Origin: Deltaproteobacteria bacterium
Lineage (GTDB): Bacteria; Myxococcota; Kuafuiibacteriia; Kuafuiibacteriales; Kuafuiibacteriaceae
NCBI GenBank assembly: GCA_016713425.1
Contig: JADJPE010000005.1
Coordinates: 248,001-312,000, forward strand
Reading direction: 5' to 3'
Length of the DNA: 64,000 bases
A program made the translations under genes and the position numbers. Positions 60,422 to 64,000 of the stretch are shown here, in pieces (positions within the stretch are counted from its first letter, which is position 1; every line of letters begins with the position of its first letter). The notes beneath the pieces were generated by a model. That model did no database searches, was not told where the DNA came from, and was given only the letters and a program-made list of their open reading frames with translations.

Positions 60422-61645
60422 ATGCCCGCCTTCGTGATCACAGCGAGCATCCTCTTCGTGGGCGCACTCCAGATCGAGCGCGGGGAAGGCGCGCGCTGTC
60501 CAACCGCCGAAGCCGTGACCCGATCCGCGCGCGAGCTCGGCATCGATCTGTCGCGCGCGGCCGGACGAGTTCGGTGGGTCGAAGCCTCATCTGGCCCGCC
60601 TCAATCGTCCAGCGCCAAGTCGCAGACGATCAGGCTTCAGGTTGCGATCGACGTCGAAGGTCCAAGTAGCCATACAGTCCGAATCATCGAAAGCGCCACC
60701 TGTCGTGAGCAGAGCCGAATCATCGCCCTGGCGATCGACCGGGCCTTGCGACCATTTCAGAAACGCCGCTCTTCCCATGCTCGCCCTTCGGAGACACGCG
60801 CCTTGGATACACCCGCGCGACCGGCCCACCCCGAGCCAAAGCCCGAGCCAAAGCCCGAGCCAAAGCCCGAGCCAAAGCCCGAGCCAAAGCCTGAACCCAA
60901 CCCCGAGCCAAAGCTCGAGCCAAACCCCAAGTCCCAGCTGAAGAGCGGTGTTCGACCTGGCACCGCCTCGAATGCGTCGCCCACGCCCCCCATCGAGCCG
61001 CACACCGAACTTCTGCCCAAGCCGATGCGCCCACCACGAGAAGTCGTGCAAACGGTGCATCCGTCGAAGAACATTCCCGAGAGCTTGGGCGCCTCGCTCC
61101 GGTTGCGGATCGGCCCCAGCGCCCGAGCGAGCAACGGCATGGGGTTCGGCGGTGAGTTCGGCACCGATCTCACGCCCCCAGACTGGCCCATTTCAGTCAC
61201 CGTCGTCGCAGGGCTTGGCCTCCCGAAGACATACGCGTGGAACGCGTCCCCCGGTTCGAGGCAAGCGAGTGACGATATTTCGCTGCGCGTGACACGCGCT
61301 CATCTGGGTGCGGGCGCGAGTTACCAGCGCTGGGTCGATGAAACCCAAACGTGGGCGATCGGGGGACGTCTGATCGGCGTGGGTGCTTTGCTTACCGCAC
61401 GCGCCGCCGGGCTCATTGAATCGACAACCCAGCAGGGCTGGCTCGGCGGTCTTCGGGCATCGAGCTTTGTCTTGCTACGCACGGGCGTCGCAGATCTCAG
61501 TGCCGAAGGTGCAGTGTCCGTCTTTGGTCTACGTCCGAAATTTTCGGCGGTCGGCGCACAGCCAAATGCTTCCTTCGATGGGCCTTCGGTCCTTGAGGCG
61601 GAGGTCCTCATCTTTGCGGGGTGGACGTGGGCGTTCGCAGGCTAG
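60422..61645 (+). CDS. Exported protein with PEPK repeats and a barrel-like C-terminus
   Basis: A 407-residue protein with an N-terminal signal-like helix (MPAFVITASILFVGALQIERG), a small Cys-containing domain (RCPTAEAV...ATCREQ) and a (PEPK)n stretch (about 137-165, from a 12-bp repeat). The C-terminal half (about 220-407) is made of alternating beta strands with aromatic and Gly residues (SLRLRIGPSARASNGMGFGGEFG, LGAGASYQRWVDE, AEVLIFAGWTWAFAG). It resembles an outer-membrane barrel. The C-terminus overlaps the sigma-factor gene by 25 bp. Related layouts (secreted TolB-like N-terminus and barrel next to ECF/FecR) occur in myxobacteria. Confidence 0.65.
   Translation: MPAFVITASILFVGALQIERGEGARCPTAEAVTRSARELGIDLSRAAGRVRWVEASSGPPQSSSAKSQTIRLQVAIDVEGPSSHTVRIIESATCREQSRIIALAIDRALRPFQKRRSSHARPSETRALDTPARPAHPEPKPEPKPEPKPEPKPEPKPEPNPEPKLEPNPKSQLKSGVRPGTASNASPTPPIEPHTELLPKPMRPPREVVQTVHPSKNIPESLGASLRLRIGPSARASNGMGFGGEFGTDLTPPDWPISVTVVAGLGLPKTYAWNASPGSRQASDDISLRVTRAHLGAGASYQRWVDETQTWAIGGRLIGVGALLTARAAGLIESTTQQGWLGGLRASSFVLLRTGVADLSAEGAVSVFGLRPKFSAVGAQPNASFDGPSVLEAEVLIFAGWTWAFAG
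60830..60930 (+). repeat. 12-bp in-frame repeat encoding PEPK
   Basis: About eight copies of cccgagccaaag with later variants (aaccccgagcca, aagctcgagcca). They encode (Pro-Glu-Pro-Lys)n, a stiff charged spacer like the TonB or peptidoglycan-spanning linkers. Confidence 0.85.
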
Positions 61646-62202
61646 GCGCGGCGCGCTTGGCCGAAGACTCGGCCGCTACGTCGATCTCGGACGCCTTGGA
61701 TCTAGAGACCGCTTTCGTGCATCATGCGCGCGCACTCGAAAGGTTCTTCGTCCGCGCCGGGTGCCGAGCCGATGCCGAGGACTTGGTCGCCGAGACATTC
61801 TTGATCGCCCACCAGAACCAAGAACGCTTCGATCACACGCGTCCACTCCTCCCTTGGCTCTATGGAATCGCCGTCAAGCTCTCACGCAAAAACCTACGCA
61901 AGCGTTGGATGCGTTCCTTACTCAACCACGCGGTCCTACGCTTCGACCCTCCCGAGCCACTCTCAATGCTCGCTCAACTGATCGACGTCGAGGACGTGGC
62001 GCGGCTCCACGATGTGCTGCGCGCGATGCCAGAATCAAAGCGAGTCATCCTGATTCTCCGCGAGTGGCAAGGACTCACGCCGCATGAAGTCGCAGAAGCG
62101 CTCTCGATCCCGGAGGGGAGTGTCCATTCCGCGCTCCACTACGCGCGCAAAGAGCTGATCCGACGCTACCGTCAGCGTCTGGCCATCGAGGGCAGTCGAT
62201 GA
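61621..62202 (+). CDS. ECF-type RNA polymerase sigma factor
   Basis: A 193-residue sigma-70 of the extracytoplasmic function type. Region 2 is FVHHARALERFFVRAGCRADAEDLVAETFLIAHQNQERFD, with the DAEDLVxETFL -10-recognition core, and then PWLYGIAVKLSRKNLR. Region 4 is VLRAMPESKRVILILREWQGLTPHEVAEALSIPEGSVHSALHYARKEL. It starts at GTG 61621, inside the end of the preceding gene. It overlaps the FecR-like gene by four bases (ATGA), the usual pairing of sigma and its regulator. Its own target promoters are likely upstream of this cluster. Confidence 0.92.
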   Translation: MDVGVRRLGAARLAEDSAATSISDALDLETAFVHHARALERFFVRAGCRADAEDLVAETFLIAHQNQERFDHTRPLLPWLYGIAVKLSRKNLRKRWMRSLLNHAVLRFDPPEPLSMLAQLIDVEDVARLHDVLRAMPESKRVILILREWQGLTPHEVAEALSIPEGSVHSALHYARKELIRRYRQRLAIEGSR

Positions 62203-63389
62203 AGACGCCACACATCCGCGCAAGACCAGGGGCCGGGGAAGAAGCAGCGCCCGGCGCGCACGTCGAAGGCGACTTCGCCGCACGATGGCGAGCCGCTGGG
62301 GCAACGCCGGACGAGCTGGACGAACTCCGAACTTCACTCACGAATCCGATCGCGAATCCTCCGAGTTGGATCGACGAGTCGACCGGACGATACTCGAAGC
62401 AGGCCTTTCGAGACCTTCGCGCCCGGGCCGAACTCCGAAAGGCGAAGAGACAACAGTGGCGCCTCGTGTTCGTCGTATCTCCCGTGCTCCTGGGTCTTGC
62501 CTTCATGCTCGGTTTGCACACGGCCCCGGGGCTGGAGCAGCCGGCTTCGTCTAGGCGCGCATCCCCGGCCGCGGAGCAAGCGCCGGACGCGCCGTCGTCC
62601 AGCGTCGCGTTGAGCCGCATCGAGGGACACCAGATCCGAGCGTTCCTGAGTCAGGGCGCAACATTGAAGCAGACGACGAACGGCGTATTCGAAATCACGC
62701 AGGGCGCAGGCGCCGTGTGGGTCGAGCAAATCGCCCACGGCGACCACCACCACACCGCACCGACCACCCAATCCACGCCGCAACCGAAGCGCAATGGCCC
62801 TCTTCATTTCGCGATCGGCGACCATACCCTCATCACCTCATCTGCGATCTTCGCCGTGAGCGACGATGCATCCTCGATCCGCGTTTACGCAGGCGCTGCG
62901 ACACTCGTATCGCCGGACGTGAGCCCCATCGACATCACGCCCACCACCGGATTTCTCCTTCTCGGAGGCGCTGCAGCGGCGGCGAAACACGCCGTCCGGG
63001 GACAAGACACCGCCACGATGGACGCCCTTGCCCAGCGCCTGACGACGAAGACGCCGATCACGCAAGCAGATGAGACACCCTCGTCGACCCGAGCTCCCGA
63101 AATCGACGCCTACGTGCGGGCCCTCGACTTGCTGCGTCGCGAGGCATGGAGCGCTGCGGCAGACGCCTTCGCCCAATATCTTCAGACCTACCCGAATGGC
63201 GTCCTGCTTGACGAAGCCGAGCTCTCACGCATCGAAGCGCTCGCGCATTGCGGCGACCGAGGTGCGCTCACCGAGGCCGCCACAGAGTGGCTCGAAAAGC
63301 ATGCGAACCACCCGAGGGCGGGCGAGATCCGTTCACTTCTCGAGGCCGGGCGAAGCGAAGCGAACCGACGACCAAGCCACCGACCATGA
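62199..63389 (+). CDS. FecR-like anti-sigma/signal-transducing membrane protein
   Basis: A 396-residue protein with a cytoplasmic N-terminus of about 85 residues, one membrane helix (about 87-108), a FecR-type all-beta domain (about 130-250: QGATLKQTTNGVFEITQGAGAVWVEQI, FAIGDHTLITSSAIFAVSDDASSIRVYAGAATLVSP), and a TPR-like C-terminus (YVRALDLLRREAWSAAADAFAQYLQTYPNGVLLDEAELSRIEAL). Its start overlaps the ECF stop as ATGA. The layout suggests it holds or releases the sigma factor in response to an envelope signal. Unlike classical FecR it adds TPR repeats, so it may bind other proteins outside. Confidence 0.85.
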   Translation: MKTPHIRARPGAGEEAAPGAHVEGDFAARWRAAGATPDELDELRTSLTNPIANPPSWIDESTGRYSKQAFRDLRARAELRKAKRQQWRLVFVVSPVLLGLAFMLGLHTAPGLEQPASSRRASPAAEQAPDAPSSSVALSRIEGHQIRAFLSQGATLKQTTNGVFEITQGAGAVWVEQIAHGDHHHTAPTTQSTPQPKRNGPLHFAIGDHTLITSSAIFAVSDDASSIRVYAGAATLVSPDVSPIDITPTTGFLLLGGAAAAAKHAVRGQDTATMDALAQRLTTKTPITQADETPSSTRAPEIDAYVRALDLLRREAWSAAADAFAQYLQTYPNGVLLDEAELSRIEALAHCGDRGALTEAATEWLEKHANHPRAGEIRSLLEAGRSEANRRPSHRP

Positions 63390-63398
63390 TGCGTCGCA

Positions 63399-64000
63399 TC
63401 AATGTCGATCGAGGTCGTTGAACAAGAGCAGAACCGCCTCGACACCTTTGCATGCAATCGCGAGGTCTTGTCGTCCATCGCCATCAAAATCTCGACCGAC
63501 GAAGTCTGCCGGCTCGTCACACACACTCAGGGTGTACGGCGCAAAGAATCCACCCTGCGGGCGCGCGAGCAAGACGGAGACCTCGTCCGCCGGATGCACA
63601 ACGACGACATCGGCCAGTCCGTCCCCGTTGAAGTCGCCGCTGACAACTCGGCTCGGCGACCGCCCCGCATCATATCGCTGCGGCGACCCAAGTCCGAAGA
63701 CCGGATTGCCCTCCATAATGACAACACCCGGTGTCCCCACCGCAATGATGTCGTTGTACGGATCGTTCCCCACCCGACCGAGAGTCATGGTCGTGATCCC
63801 CGGCAACGCATTGTACGTGCGGGTGTCGTAGCCGGCGGCGGTCCAGAAGCGAACCGTCAAATTGTCGGTCACGCCATTGGCCACGGCGTAGTCATCGAAG
63901 CCGTCGTCATTGAGATCGCCGACAACCACGCTTCTCGCGCCTTCGCCCTGAAAAAACTCGATGTTCGCTTCGCGATCCGGCTGCACCACGACGGTACCGT
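63399..64000 (-). CDS. FG-GAP/VCBS repeat protein (partial)
   Basis: The frame is open at the right edge and about 200 codons are visible. The sequence has several FG-GAP-type calcium-binding beta-propeller blades: VVVGDLNDDGFDDYAVANG, VVSGDFNGDGLADVVVVHP and FVGRDFDGDGRQDLAIACKG (DxNxDGxxD motifs). Frame analysis shows the coding region continues past the GTG at 63989 (GTVVVQPDREANI), so the true start lies to the right. Such repeats are common in secreted or surface proteins of myxobacteria. It converges on the FecR-like gene. Confidence 0.82.
   Translation of the reverse strand, partial: GTVVVQPDREANIEFFQGEGARSVVVGDLNDDGFDDYAVANGVTDNLTVRFWTAAGYDTRTYNALPGITTMTLGRVGNDPYNDIIAVGTPGVVIMEGNPVFGLGSPQRYDAGRSPSRVVSGDFNGDGLADVVVVHPADEVSVLLARPQGGFFAPYTLSVCDEPADFVGRDFDGDGRQDLAIACKGVEAVLLLFNDLDRH

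Overview
The window is GC-rich DNA with long, tightly packed genes. It most resembles a myxobacterium-like member of Myxococcota. Supporting signs are three large Hanks-type kinase genes (one with ATPase and TPR-like parts, two with PEGA-type C-termini), a GAF/sigma-54 activator, several Cys-anchored lipoproteins with Asp/Ala-rich stalks, a DUF3373-type barrel, and frequent GTG starts. The taxonomic call is inference. I saw no rRNA, tRNA, CRISPR array, intact IS element or prophage.

Layout. 1-500: the end of a Wadjet-type jetD gene, cut by the window edge. 670-2315: a membrane protein and a DUF457 hydrolase-like protein. 2807-9523 (minus): a kinase/ATPase/TPR regulator, a LysM protein and a methyltransferase. 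9677-13054: a giant lipoprotein with propeller-like repeats. 13146-15513 (minus): a sigma-54 activator and an MBL-fold hydrolase. 15869-18510: an unknown helical protein and a small hypothetical gene, converging on a 277-bp palindromic element that supplies both stop codons. 18632-20044 (minus): a XerD-like recombinase and a cyclic-nucleotide-binding protein. 20178-27961 (plus): a housekeeping run of DedA, gatB, mtnA, comM/yifB, aat and recA. 28027-30714 (minus): a thiol-redox operon of VKOR-DsbA fusion, OmpA-like protein and TlpA-like lipoprotein. 30957-37270 (plus): an unknown protein, a lipoprotein, a pseudokinase-PEGA-cytochrome c fusion and a DUF3373 barrel. 37357-41854: a quinone oxidoreductase, argB, argC and two TetR regulators. 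41900-48720: a kinase, a four-repeat lipoprotein, a hypothetical gene and a membrane protein. 48813-58309 (minus): a thiolase, a diiron-oxidase-like protein, and a translationally coupled set of two CPA2-type antiporters (one fused to a long helical region and an AAA-like ATPase) with an MscS channel, then a radical SAM enzyme. 58479-63389 (plus): an M49-like lipoprotein peptidase, a secreted barrel-like protein, an ECF sigma factor and a FecR-like protein. 63399-64000: the end of an FG-GAP repeat protein.

Two loci look least like described systems. The first is the antiporter/AAA/MscS cassette, whose genes overlap by GTGA at each junction. Its predicted ATPase has Arg in place of the Walker A Lys, and its second antiporter appears to have Asn at the usual Asp site. 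The second is the membrane pseudokinase whose extracytoplasmic part carries PEGA domains and ends in a CxxCH haem motif, next to a DUF3373 barrel.

A further theme runs through the window. Short tandem repeats with units of 9, 12, 15 or 18 bp, all multiples of three, sit inside or beside many genes, including the core enzyme argC.
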